DNA from: Acidaminococcus sp. CAG:917
GTDB lineage: Bacteria; Bacillota; Clostridia; Christensenellales; CAG-917
Length of the DNA stretch: 14,592 nucleotides
NCBI GenBank assembly: GCA_000437555.1
Contig: FR901009.1
Location: 22,063-36,654 of the forward strand
Direction of reading: 5' to 3'
Shown: one piece after another, positions 7,897-14,592 of the stretch
Layout: every line of letters starts with the position of its first letter
How positions within the stretch are numbered: the stretch's first letter is position 1
Made by a program: the position numbers and the translations under genes
Notes under the pieces: generated by a model
Seen by the model: only the letters and a program-made list of their open reading frames with translations
Told to the model about the DNA's origin: nothing
The model's database searches: none

Positions 7897-10095
7897 ATGA
7901 CGGCAAAAAAAATTATCTTAACAGTTTTTATAGTGCTTTTGGCGGTTATATTGCTTGTTTGCCTCGGTTTTGGCATCTGGGTGGCATCCGTTACCTCGGA
8001 TGCAAAGCTGAATAAAGCCCTATTGCCTACTTCCAACGCACAGCCGGTGTTTTACGACAAGGACGGAAAAGAAATACTGATTGAAAAGACTCCCGCTCTC
8101 TCTCCCGAGGATATTCCGAAAAGTTTATCGGATGCATTTGTCGCTATTGAGGATAAGCGATTTTACGAACATAAAGGCGTAGACTACAGGCGTGTATTCG
8201 GCGCAATAGTTTCCAATCTGAAATCCAAAAGTTTAAAAGAAGGAGCTTCGACGATAACTCAACAACTCGTAAAAAACACTCATCTGACTCAAGAGAAAAG
8301 CCTCAAAAGAAAGCTTAATGAAATGGCGATTGCAAAGGAAGTTGAAAAAAATTATTCCAAAGCGGAAATAATGGCAATGTATCTGTCCGTCATATATTTC
8401 GGTGCGGGATTATACGGAGTAAAGGACGCCGCCGCATTATACTTCGGAAAAGATTTAAACGAACTAACCGTTGCTCAATGCGCCACTTTGGCGGGAATAA
8501 TTAAAAATCCGTCGAGATATTCGCCTAAAAACAGTATAGAAAACTCGACAAAAAGAAGAAATTTGGTGCTTTCGTTAATGCGGGAACAGGGAAAAATATC
8601 CGATAAGGTCTATAAAGAAGCCGTTTTTGAAGAACTTGTCTTAACTGACGATACTCAAAAAGTTTCAGCGAGAGAGTTTTACGTAAAAAGATGCCGAGAA
8701 CAGATAAAAGAGATAATCGGTTGCACCGATTACGAATTGGATAATTTGGGTTTAAAAGTATATACCTTTTACGATGACGAGTTGCAAACGGAAATTTCAA
8801 ACATTTTGAGCGACAAGTCGCTTTATAAAAAAGAAGATACAAGCGGAAGCGCTATAGTCATAGATAACTTTACAAGCGGAGTGAGCGCTCATTTTTCAAC
8901 GGACAGAAAGGTGTGGCAAAGACAGCCGGGCTCCACGTTAAAGCCGATATCGGTTTACACCCCCGCCCTCGCCGAAAACGTAATTTATCCGTCTACCGTA
9001 ATAAAAGACGAAAAAACGGTATTCGGTGATTTTTCCCCTAAAAATTATAACGACGTCTATTACGGTTGGACAAACGTCAGAGAGGCGGTTAAAAAATCTT
9101 TGAACAGCGTGGCGGTTAAAACACTCACCTATTTAACGGTTCCTAAATCCATTGCATATTTAAACAAAATGGGGATAGAAACAAAAAAACAAGATGAAAC
9201 TCTTTCTCTTGCGTTGGGCACTATAACAGAAGGTATAACGACCAAACAGCTTGCCGATGCATATCTGACGCTGGCTTGCGGAGGCGGTTACGGAGAGTCA
9301 TCGTATATCGAGAGAATTTCAAACAGGGACGGAAAGCGGGTGTGGAATTTTTCCGCATCAAAAACGGCGGTATTTGACGAAGCAAGCTGTTCGCTAATGA
9401 CCGATATGCTTTTGGAAACCGCAAAGAGCGGCACGGCAAAATCGCTTTCTACCCTGCCGTTTGAAGTCGCTTCCAAAACCGGAACGGCATCTGTTTCAGG
9501 AAGAAACACAGATGCGGTAAATGCGTCTTATACGAGTGAGCATACCGTTGTTGTATGGCATTACGGAAAGGATATTGAAGAAAGTGGCGGACAAGGCTCC
9601 ACAATTTCCGCAAGAAAGATTTATGAAAAAATTTACAGGGCGTCTCACCCTTTCCCGTTTGTTATGTCTTGCGACGTGGTTTCGTTGGATGTGGATTTGT
9701 ATTCGCTCGAAAAAGATAAGAGCGTTAAACTTGCAGGCGTATCCACACCTCAACAATACAGAAAGGCGGAATTGTTTAAAAAAGGCAATACGCCCAAAGA
9801 AGTTTCAACGGTATTCGACAAAATTAAACTCGACGACTTTATTTTGGAGGCCGATAATATAAAAGGCGTGTGTAAAATCAAGTTTGACGCCAAAGATATT
9901 TACAGTTATGACGTTTACAGGGTTTTAAAAGTGCCTGAGAAAATAGCTACCGTAAAAGATAAAAGCGGACAGATTGTTTTGGAAGATTTCCCTTCGGGGG
10001 TTGGCGTTGTGATTTATGAGATAGTCCCTTATATAGAGAATGAATACGGCTTAACCGTCGGTAATACCGTTGTTAAAAAAGCCTTTATTAAATAG
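7897..10095 (+). CDS. Bifunctional class A penicillin-binding protein (PBP1A type)
   Basis: This protein polymerises lipid II into glycan strands and cross-links the stem peptides at the outer face of the membrane. A short basic N-terminus (MTAKK) precedes one membrane segment at about residues 6-30. The GT51 domain carries EDKRFYEHKGVD from 85 (catalytic Glu85), GASTITQQLVKN from 116, and RKLNEMAIAKEVE near 138-150. The transpeptidase domain has STLK (nucleophile Ser346), SLN at 401-403 and KTGT at 527-530, so both activities look intact. About 140 further residues after 590 look beta-rich and may be an Fn3-like or similar C-terminal module; I cannot name it. The ATG at 7897 has no visible Shine-Dalgarno sequence, but the membrane segment starts immediately after it and no better start is in frame. 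Length is 732 residues, usual for the family. Confidence 0.95.
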   Translation: MTAKKIILTVFIVLLAVILLVCLGFGIWVASVTSDAKLNKALLPTSNAQPVFYDKDGKEILIEKTPALSPEDIPKSLSDAFVAIEDKRFYEHKGVDYRRVFGAIVSNLKSKSLKEGASTITQQLVKNTHLTQEKSLKRKLNEMAIAKEVEKNYSKAEIMAMYLSVIYFGAGLYGVKDAAALYFGKDLNELTVAQCATLAGIIKNPSRYSPKNSIENSTKRRNLVLSLMREQGKISDKVYKEAVFEELVLTDDTQKVSAREFYVKRCREQIKEIIGCTDYELDNLGLKVYTFYDDELQTEISNILSDKSLYKKEDTSGSAIVIDNFTSGVSAHFSTDRKVWQRQPGSTLKPISVYTPALAENVIYPSTVIKDEKTVFGDFSPKNYNDVYYGWTNVREAVKKSLNSVAVKTLTYLTVPKSIAYLNKMGIETKKQDETLSLALGTITEGITTKQLADAYLTLACGGGYGESSYIERISNRDGKRVWNFSASKTAVFDEASCSLMTDMLLETAKSGTAKSLSTLPFEVASKTGTASVSGRNTDAVNASYTSEHTVVVWHYGKDIEESGGQGSTISARKIYEKIYRASHPFPFVMSCDVVSLDVDLYSLEKDKSVKLAGVSTPQQYRKAELFKKGNTPKEVSTVFDKIKLDDFILEADNIKGVCKIKFDAKDIYSYDVYRVLKVPEKIATVKDKSGQIVLEDFPSGVGVVIYEIVPYIENEYGLTVGNTVVKKAFIK

Positions 10096-10261
10096 ACAAT
10101 TTTGTTAAATAAAAAGAAAAACTGTAAAGCATTAAAACAAAAAAAATAAGTAAAATTAAAAAATAAATCTGATTAATGCAATATGGTATCTTTAACAATA
10201 ACTTTAAAATAAATTTATTAAAACGATTTGTTAAGACAAATTAAGGCAAAATAAAATTTTT

Positions 10262-10500
10262 GCGCTGTGTCTTCAAGCCTAAAAGGCTTTTAAGGTGCTT
10301 GGCTTGGTTGTTTTAACGATGGGTCGGACGGACTTGATATTAATAAAGCCCTATTGTCGACTTATTAAACTTCGCCCGTTTTAAAAAAATCAAGTATTAA
10401 AACAAGAGAGTAAAAGGAGACAATACGGTAAAAGCTGAAACAGTTATAAGCTATTTAAAACAAGGCGGCTTGACCGTCTTAGCCAAGCCGCCTTGTCAAG
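10262..10500 (+). ncRNA. Candidate structured RNA, unclassified; strand uncertain
   Basis: This stretch stands out from its A/T-rich surroundings and contains several potential hairpins. They are AAGCCT/AGGCTT (10275-10280/10284-10289), a nested pair with ACTTGAT/ATCAAGT (10332-10338/10389-10395) around TTAATAAAG/CTTATTAA (10340-10348/10361-10368), and a 13-bp perfect hairpin at 10460-10496. The segment AAGG-T-GCTTGGCT (10292-10304) can pair with AGCCAAGC-CG-CCTT (10481-10494), which is the right arm of the last hairpin, so two folds exclude each other. TTGTTA and TAAAAT boxes separated by 18 bases lie just upstream on the plus strand, a weak promoter candidate. I see none of the conserved cores of tmRNA, RNase P RNA, SRP RNA, T-box or the common riboswitches. 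It may be a small RNA gene, a long 3' region of the PBP transcript, or a decayed remnant. Confidence 0.25.
10460..10496. repeat. 13-bp perfect inverted repeat (strong hairpin)
   Basis: The arms CAAGGCGGCTTG (10461-10472) and CAAGCCGCCTTG (10484-10495) pair perfectly, and a flanking A/T pair extends the stem to 13 bp around an 11-base loop. On the plus strand no T-run follows (TCAAGGGGG). On the minus strand TTTTAAAT follows, so it could act as a modest terminator in that direction. It is by far the strongest fold in the gap. Confidence 0.85.
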
Positions 10501-10782
10501 GGGGAAATTATAAAGAGTGTATTTTATTTATTCCCAATTAGAAAAAAAATATACGACAAATAAACAATTTTATTTTTAATAATTTTATTTTTTTGTTAAA
10601 GCCTTACTTAATTTGCATTTTTTTGTTTGCGCTTTTTGCCGACAATAAAAATGAACGTATATAGTATTTGTTAAACTTTTTTTGTTCTAAAACTACATTT
10701 GCCTTTTGTTTAAATTTAATGTTTATATTGCAAAGTATTATATATTATTTTGATTTTTATAATAGTATTGACAAAATGGACT

Positions 10783-10812
10783 AAAAAAGCGAAATCTGCT
10801 GAATGATTTTGC
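10783..10812 (-). terminator. Second (backup) terminator of the GH94 gene
   Basis: Read on the minus strand, GCAAAATC, an 8-base loop and GATTTCGC (10812-10789) form an 8-position stem with one A-C mismatch, followed directly by TTTTTT (10788-10783). It lies just beyond the first terminator and would catch read-through. Confidence 0.5.
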
Positions 10813-10824
10813 CGCATAAAACGG

Positions 10825-10852
10825 AAAAACGGACATACTACTGCCCGTTTTT
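10825..10852 (-). terminator. Rho-independent terminator of the GH94 gene
   Basis: On the minus strand AAAAACGGGCA, loop GTAGTA and TGTCCGTTTTT form an 11-bp stem including one G-U pair, ending in a T-run. It starts about 30 bases after the TGA stop at 10886-10888. On the plus strand the same stem has one A-C mismatch but is followed by eight T's, so it could also stop transcription arriving from the left. Confidence 0.8.
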
Positions 10853-10885
10853 TTTATGGTGACAAATAATTTTTTTATTAAATTA

Positions 10886-13800
10886 TCAGGGAAAATATAC
10901 GTCGATTTTATAACATTTGCCTTGTTCAAGCTTTATTGAATCTATGCCAACATATCTGGTTCCGTTTATTGCAAGGCAGAAGCTATCGCTTTTGCGATAT
11001 TCGATTTCACAATTTGCGCCTGCATGCGTAAAGTATATCTTGCTGCCGCTCAATTCGGCCGGTATATGCGGTTTAATCGTAAGATTATCTCCGTTTAGCA
11101 CGATTCCGAACATATATAAAACCGTCACGTAATACCACGACGCACTGCCCGTATACCAGCTCCAACCCATATGCCCTGCAAGTTTACCCTTTGAATATAT
11201 ATCCGCAGGCAGGACGTATGGCTCTCCTTTATATAACTCGTTCAGTTTTTCGTCGCTAAGTCTTTGAACGGGGTTTAAAGAGTTAAGCAAGGTTAACGCC
11301 TTTCCGTACATGCCTTGTTTTAAATATGCAAGCATAAGCCATATAGCTCCGTGAGTATACTGTCCCCCGTTTTCCCTTACGCCTTCGGGGTAATCGGCGA
11401 TATATCCGAGTTTAGAATCGGATTTGACGGGAGGGCTTAAAAGCTTCAGAATTTTTAATTCGTCGTCGTATAATTCAAAAGCGGTATTTAAAGCGGTTTC
11501 GACCTTTGAAGGCGACAAATTGGCAAAGCAGGCAAAGGCCTGAGAAATGGCGTCAAGTTCGATTTCCGAGTCCTTGACACCTAAGAATCTTCCGTCCGCT
11601 TTTATAATCCTTGCAAATCTATCGTATACGAAAGCTTTTTCAAGAGCCTTTTTCATTCTTATAATTTCTCCGCCCAACAATTCGGGACGTTCGGAATATT
11701 TTTTAAATCGATTTAAAACGACGATAGCAAACATCGTCAACCATACGCTTTCTCCCTTTGTGTTGTCGATAGCGTCGTTCCAATCCCCGTCTCCCAAATC
11801 TAATAATCCGTGTCTTCCGTATTTCAGAGCGTTGCTTATCGCTTTTTCGCAGTGTGCCAAAAGCGACTCTTTAAATACCGTGACCTCGGGGACTTCGTAT
11901 CTTGATTTTTCGTTATTATCCAACATTTTCGAGGTCAAGTATTCTATTTTCTCACTAAAAATAGAAGTGTCACCCGTATAATCGGCATAAATTGAAGCGA
12001 CGTAAGGCAAAAATAACTTATCGTCCGATATCCTTGTCCTTACACCGTGACGCGGTGCGTGCCACCAATGCTGGACGTCTCCTTCTAAATATTGATGGGC
12101 GGCGCAGTCAAGTATCACTTTTTTTACAGCTTTCGGGTCAATAAACATATAAGAAATACAGTCTTGCAAAATATCTCTGAAGCCAAAGGCTCCTCCCGTT
12201 TGATAGTAGCCACATCTACCGTAAAATCTGCTGTTTGCAATTTGCGGAACAAGGTATTCGTTGAATAGAATGTCGAGACTTTTAAACGGTGTTTCAATTT
12301 TAAATTTGTTTTTGGCACGGTCGTTAATTTTTGTTTTTTCTATAAATACGTCTTCTTCCGTTAGCGTATCCGCGCTCGGCATTGAACCGCATATAAAAAC
12401 GTATCTTCCTTTTTTGACGTTTTCGAACTCCAGAGTTGCTCCGTGTTTGACGTCCATACTTTTTGTTTCAAAAGGGAAGTCAAAAACCCTGGTGTGAAAT
12501 TTGGCAAGATTTTTTCCCGACAAACCGCCTATACATCTAAAAAGCGCCGTTTGACCCGTGACGACGTTGTGAACGTATACGGTATCCTGAACTGTTCGGT
12601 AAATCTCTTCACCGTAATCGCCCAATTTAGAATTGAACGTCATGACAAGCTTTGAAGGGCAGGAAATTTTGTCTATAGTAACCTCGGTGACGCAAAGTCT
12701 GCCCTCAAATATGACGTATTCTTCTACAGTGCAGTCTATATAGTCGCTTTTAAAAATTCTTCTTGTCAAACCCGGTTCAACCGTATAGTTGCATTTAAAT
12801 AAATTTGCCCACTTATCACTTGAGGTCACAAAGAGGTTTGCGCAGGATTTGCACAAAACAGGGTCCTGATAAAACGACGTAATTTTGCCCAATCTGCTGT
12901 TTTTGGCGTAATAAAACGCAGGCCCGTTGTTTGTAGTAATAAAACCGCCTTCTTTATCGCAAATGACGTTTGAATAAGGCAATTGTGTTTTATAGCTTGC
13001 TTTTAAAACATAGCCGTTTTTTGTAAAATCTCCGTTACCGCTTTTAAATTCCGATTCGACAGTCACGTCTTGACTTTTAATCTCCGTCATATTCGGCGAA
13101 GATTTGATATACTGTTCGTTTGTCCAAACCGTCATATCGTCTTTTAATACGATAAACGCCGTCTTATACCAAGTATCTATGTTTTCGCTTACGAGATAAG
13201 CTGTCGGAGCGTACTTTTGAATTATTTCCCTTATCGGTCTGAAATAACTGTCTTCATCGTGGTATGCAACGACAAAAGAGGCGTTTATGCCTGTGCTCAA
13301 TATTGCACGGTACATAAGAGCGAATTCTTTAAGAGCGGCATTGTTTCCGCTGTAATAATAAAACATTGTTCTTGTGCGAGCATAAATATCGGACTGCGTT
13401 GCGCCTATTTCCTTGAGAGCGTCAATTGAGTATTCTTTAAATAGTAGCTTTTGTATAATAGTTTGAGTGAATTTATAAGTTTTTTCGCTCATTTGCACGT
13501 CCATATACGCTTTTTCCATAAAGTCTTTAAAAGAAATGGATTCCGTTCTTGAAAGTTGTTTTTCAAGTTCGAGCCTGTCTTTCCCGTAACAGATAATGAC
13601 GTCGAACTGTTCCACGTCTTTAGCCACGAAGCCGAGAATCGGGAATAAAACGTCACCTACGCTGTTTTTTTCCGAGTTTTTGAACGCATATTCGAAATCG
13701 AAATTCTTAAATACGTCACCCGAGTATTTAAAAAAGTCCTCCTTGGAAGTTATCGGTTTAACGGTTGCTCCTTTTACTTTTAAACAGACGCATCTGCCGT

Positions 13801-14592
13801 CGCGTCTTGACGCATATATTTTATCTTTGTCGAATTCCGTTTTAATCATCATATCGGAAAAGGTCTGGTGTCCTCTTTCCGCGTCGAGATAGTTTAACGC
13901 CAGGTCCGCCCAGAAAGCCGCATCACATTTTTCCGATAGCTTAAAGTGGCGCATTTCCCCGTTAAAAAGCGGAGACGTATAGACACTCATTTTTGCTCCG
14001 TGAGTTTTGTTTTCAAAAATGCTTTTGTTTTGCTTGAATTCGACGAAATAATCGTCAAAATTTTTCAGCGGACTAAAAGTGGGAGAATAAGTTTCGCCGT
14101 TTTTGTTTTTGAACAAAGCAAAACTTCCGCCTCCGTCTCTTTGCCTGCAAATATATGTTCCGTCCGAATAACTGTAGCCTTCTCCGAAATCGTTTATTAC
14201 AAGACAATATTTTCCGAAATGAGCGTTGAGTTTAGGCTCTATCATCTTATCGGTTATTACTTTGTCATAGTCAAATTCTTTTGTGCGGTTATAAACAAAA
14301 CTTTCCTGCCCTATCTTTTCACCTTTTTGTATGCAAATCGGCTCTGTAAGAAGCGGCTGCGAAGATTTTGTTTTAGCGCAGTCGAAATATAGTTCTGAGA
14401 AATAATTGTCTTTTAAAACGTTGGTTAAGGCAACGAGCGACATTCCGAGATGGTGCGCCATAAAAGAACGGACCGCCTTGTTTTTTGAAAAATCTATTGC
14501 CTCGATAAATCCGTATTTCCCGTAAAACGTTTCGCTGAGTTTTTTGAGATTGTCAAAGGATTTTTTGCAATTGACTGTCATAGCCAAAAAGC
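10886..14592 (-). CDS. Cyclic beta-1,2-glucan synthase-like protein, C-terminal part (PF10091 end + GH94)
   Basis: The frame is open to the right edge, so this is the last ~1235 residues of a larger protein. Residues are numbered here from the TTG at 14587, which is not a real start. Residues ~21-57 (YGKYGFIEAIDFS, then MAHHLGMSLVALTNVL) match the end of the PF10091 'glucoamylase-like' domain (GH144/GH189 type). Two GH94-type beta-sandwich segments follow at about 130-370 and 545-760, then the (alpha/alpha)6 barrel. The barrel contains YYQTGGAFGFRD from 794, QHWWHAPRHGVRTRISDD from 839, GDGDWNDAID at 932-941 with the likely general acid in DWND, and ENGGQYTHGAIW at 1072-1083. This order is that of NdvB/ChvB, where GT84 makes the glucan, the middle domain cyclises it and GH94 trims chains by phosphorolysis. 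GT84 is not visible, so a shorter PF10091-GH94 enzyme is possible. No membrane segment or signal is seen in this part. Confidence 0.85.
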   Translation of the reverse strand, partial: FLAMTVNCKKSFDNLKKLSETFYGKYGFIEAIDFSKNKAVRSFMAHHLGMSLVALTNVLKDNYFSELYFDCAKTKSSQPLLTEPICIQKGEKIGQESFVYNRTKEFDYDKVITDKMIEPKLNAHFGKYCLVINDFGEGYSYSDGTYICRQRDGGGSFALFKNKNGETYSPTFSPLKNFDDYFVEFKQNKSIFENKTHGAKMSVYTSPLFNGEMRHFKLSEKCDAAFWADLALNYLDAERGHQTFSDMMIKTEFDKDKIYASRRDGRCVCLKVKGATVKPITSKEDFFKYSGDVFKNFDFEYAFKNSEKNSVGDVLFPILGFVAKDVEQFDVIICYGKDRLELEKQLSRTESISFKDFMEKAYMDVQMSEKTYKFTQTIIQKLLFKEYSIDALKEIGATQSDIYARTRTMFYYYSGNNAALKEFALMYRAILSTGINASFVVAYHDEDSYFRPIREIIQKYAPTAYLVSENIDTWYKTAFIVLKDDMTVWTNEQYIKSSPNMTEIKSQDVTVESEFKSGNGDFTKNGYVLKASYKTQLPYSNVICDKEGGFITTNNGPAFYYAKNSRLGKITSFYQDPVLCKSCANLFVTSSDKWANLFKCNYTVEPGLTRRIFKSDYIDCTVEEYVIFEGRLCVTEVTIDKISCPSKLVMTFNSKLGDYGEEIYRTVQDTVYVHNVVTGQTALFRCIGGLSGKNLAKFHTRVFDFPFETKSMDVKHGATLEFENVKKGRYVFICGSMPSADTLTEEDVFIEKTKINDRAKNKFKIETPFKSLDILFNEYLVPQIANSRFYGRCGYYQTGGAFGFRDILQDCISYMFIDPKAVKKVILDCAAHQYLEGDVQHWWHAPRHGVRTRISDDKLFLPYVASIYADYTGDTSIFSEKIEYLTSKMLDNNEKSRYEVPEVTVFKESLLAHCEKAISNALKYGRHGLLDLGDGDWNDAIDNTKGESVWLTMFAIVVLNRFKKYSERPELLGGEIIRMKKALEKAFVYDRFARIIKADGRFLGVKDSEIELDAISQAFACFANLSPSKVETALNTAFELYDDELKILKLLSPPVKSDSKLGYIADYPEGVRENGGQYTHGAIWLMLAYLKQGMYGKALTLLNSLNPVQRLSDEKLNELYKGEPYVLPADIYSKGKLAGHMGWSWYTGSASWYYVTVLYMFGIVLNGDNLTIKPHIPAELSGSKIYFTHAGANCEIEYRKSDSFCLAINGTRYVGIDSIKLEQGKCYKIDVYFP

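Larger units (their letters stand above)
10096..10885. other. 790-bp gap between convergent genes
   Basis: From 10096 to about 10260 and from 10505 to about 10780 the sequence is very A/T-rich, with no supported gene. Between these parts, about 10262-10500 is richer in GC and rich in hairpins; it is described separately. No strong terminator directly follows the PBP stop at 10093-10095. The first hairpin downstream with a short T-run is AAGCCT-AAA-AGGCTT at 10275-10289, and it is weak. The right end holds the two terminators of the minus-strand gene. Confidence 0.7.

Noticed and set aside
10129..10179. GCATTAA / TTAATGC inverted repeat after the PBP gene as its terminator
   Set aside because: The arms are 7 bp, mostly A/T, and 37 bases apart with no T-run; expected by chance in this composition.
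10230..10350. Minus-strand stretch with GTCCGTCCGA, TTAAAAC and a following hairpin, faintly reminiscent of the 3' half of proteobacterial 6S RNA
   Set aside because: The shared strings are short and recalled from memory. I cannot find a closing stem joining the two ends or a convincing central bubble, so I do not call 6S RNA.
10292..10372. Plus-strand frame reading GAWLGCFNDGSDGLDINKALL, slightly like a calcium-loop motif
   Set aside because: It is only 24 codons between stops, with no start codon, and it lies in the hairpin-rich block.
10738..10929. 63-codon minus-strand frame overlapping the end of the GH94 gene
   Set aside because: It runs through both terminator hairpins, overlaps a clear gene in another frame and has no recognisable features.
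13946..14392. 148-codon plus-strand frame inside the GH94 gene
   Set aside because: It is entirely antisense to well-supported coding sequence and shows no domain or ribosome-binding site; treated as a shadow frame.

Overview
The window comes from a low-GC bacterium, most likely a Clostridia-type Bacillota. The coding sequence is moderately AT-rich and the gaps between genes are much more so. Ribosome-binding sites are of the AGGG/GGAG type, TGA is used as a stop codon, and the housekeeping order miaB-mutS-mutL-miaA-(PLP enzyme) is typical of that phylum. The sequence alone does not support a genus. Most of the window is recognisable core-genome material, with no insertion sequence, CRISPR array, tRNA, rRNA or phage gene.

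Left block, minus strand, in order of transcription (right to left): miaB (7825-6497), mutS (6319-3740), mutL (3663-1729), miaA (1501-602), then the first 65 codons of a methionine gamma-lyase/aluminium-resistance family PLP enzyme that runs off the left edge (197-1). The pair mutS/mutL forms the mismatch-repair core. MiaA and MiaB carry out successive steps of ms2i6A synthesis at tRNA A37. A good candidate promoter for the block lies just upstream of miaB. The gaps (177, 76, 227 and 404 bp) are long for one tight operon, so internal promoters are likely. The gene hfq, which often sits between miaA and the PLP enzyme, is absent there.

Middle: a bifunctional class A penicillin-binding protein (7897-10095, plus strand) is divergent from miaB across only 71 bp. 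It has a single N-terminal membrane anchor, a GT51 glycosyltransferase domain, a transpeptidase domain and an unassigned C-terminal tail.

Right: a 790-bp gap (10096-10885) lies between two convergent genes. It is mostly A/T-rich, but about 10262-10500 is richer in GC and holds several hairpins, including a 13-bp perfect inverted repeat whose right arm can also pair with a segment about 180 bases upstream. I could not assign this to a known RNA class, and it is the least explained part of the window. Two tandem terminator hairpins near 10783-10852 serve the next gene.

Right edge, minus strand: the C-terminal ~1235 residues of a very large carbohydrate enzyme, with the end of a PF10091 'glucoamylase-like' domain followed by GH94 modules. 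This is the architecture of cyclic beta-1,2-glucan synthase (NdvB/ChvB type). The 5' end lies outside the window.

I found no clear new multi-gene system. The main points worth follow-up are the structured gap, a possible tiny membrane ORF in the miaA/PLP-enzyme gap, and sequence deviations in MutL (last acidic residue of the endonuclease motif) and MutS (no clamp-binding peptide in the C-terminal linker).
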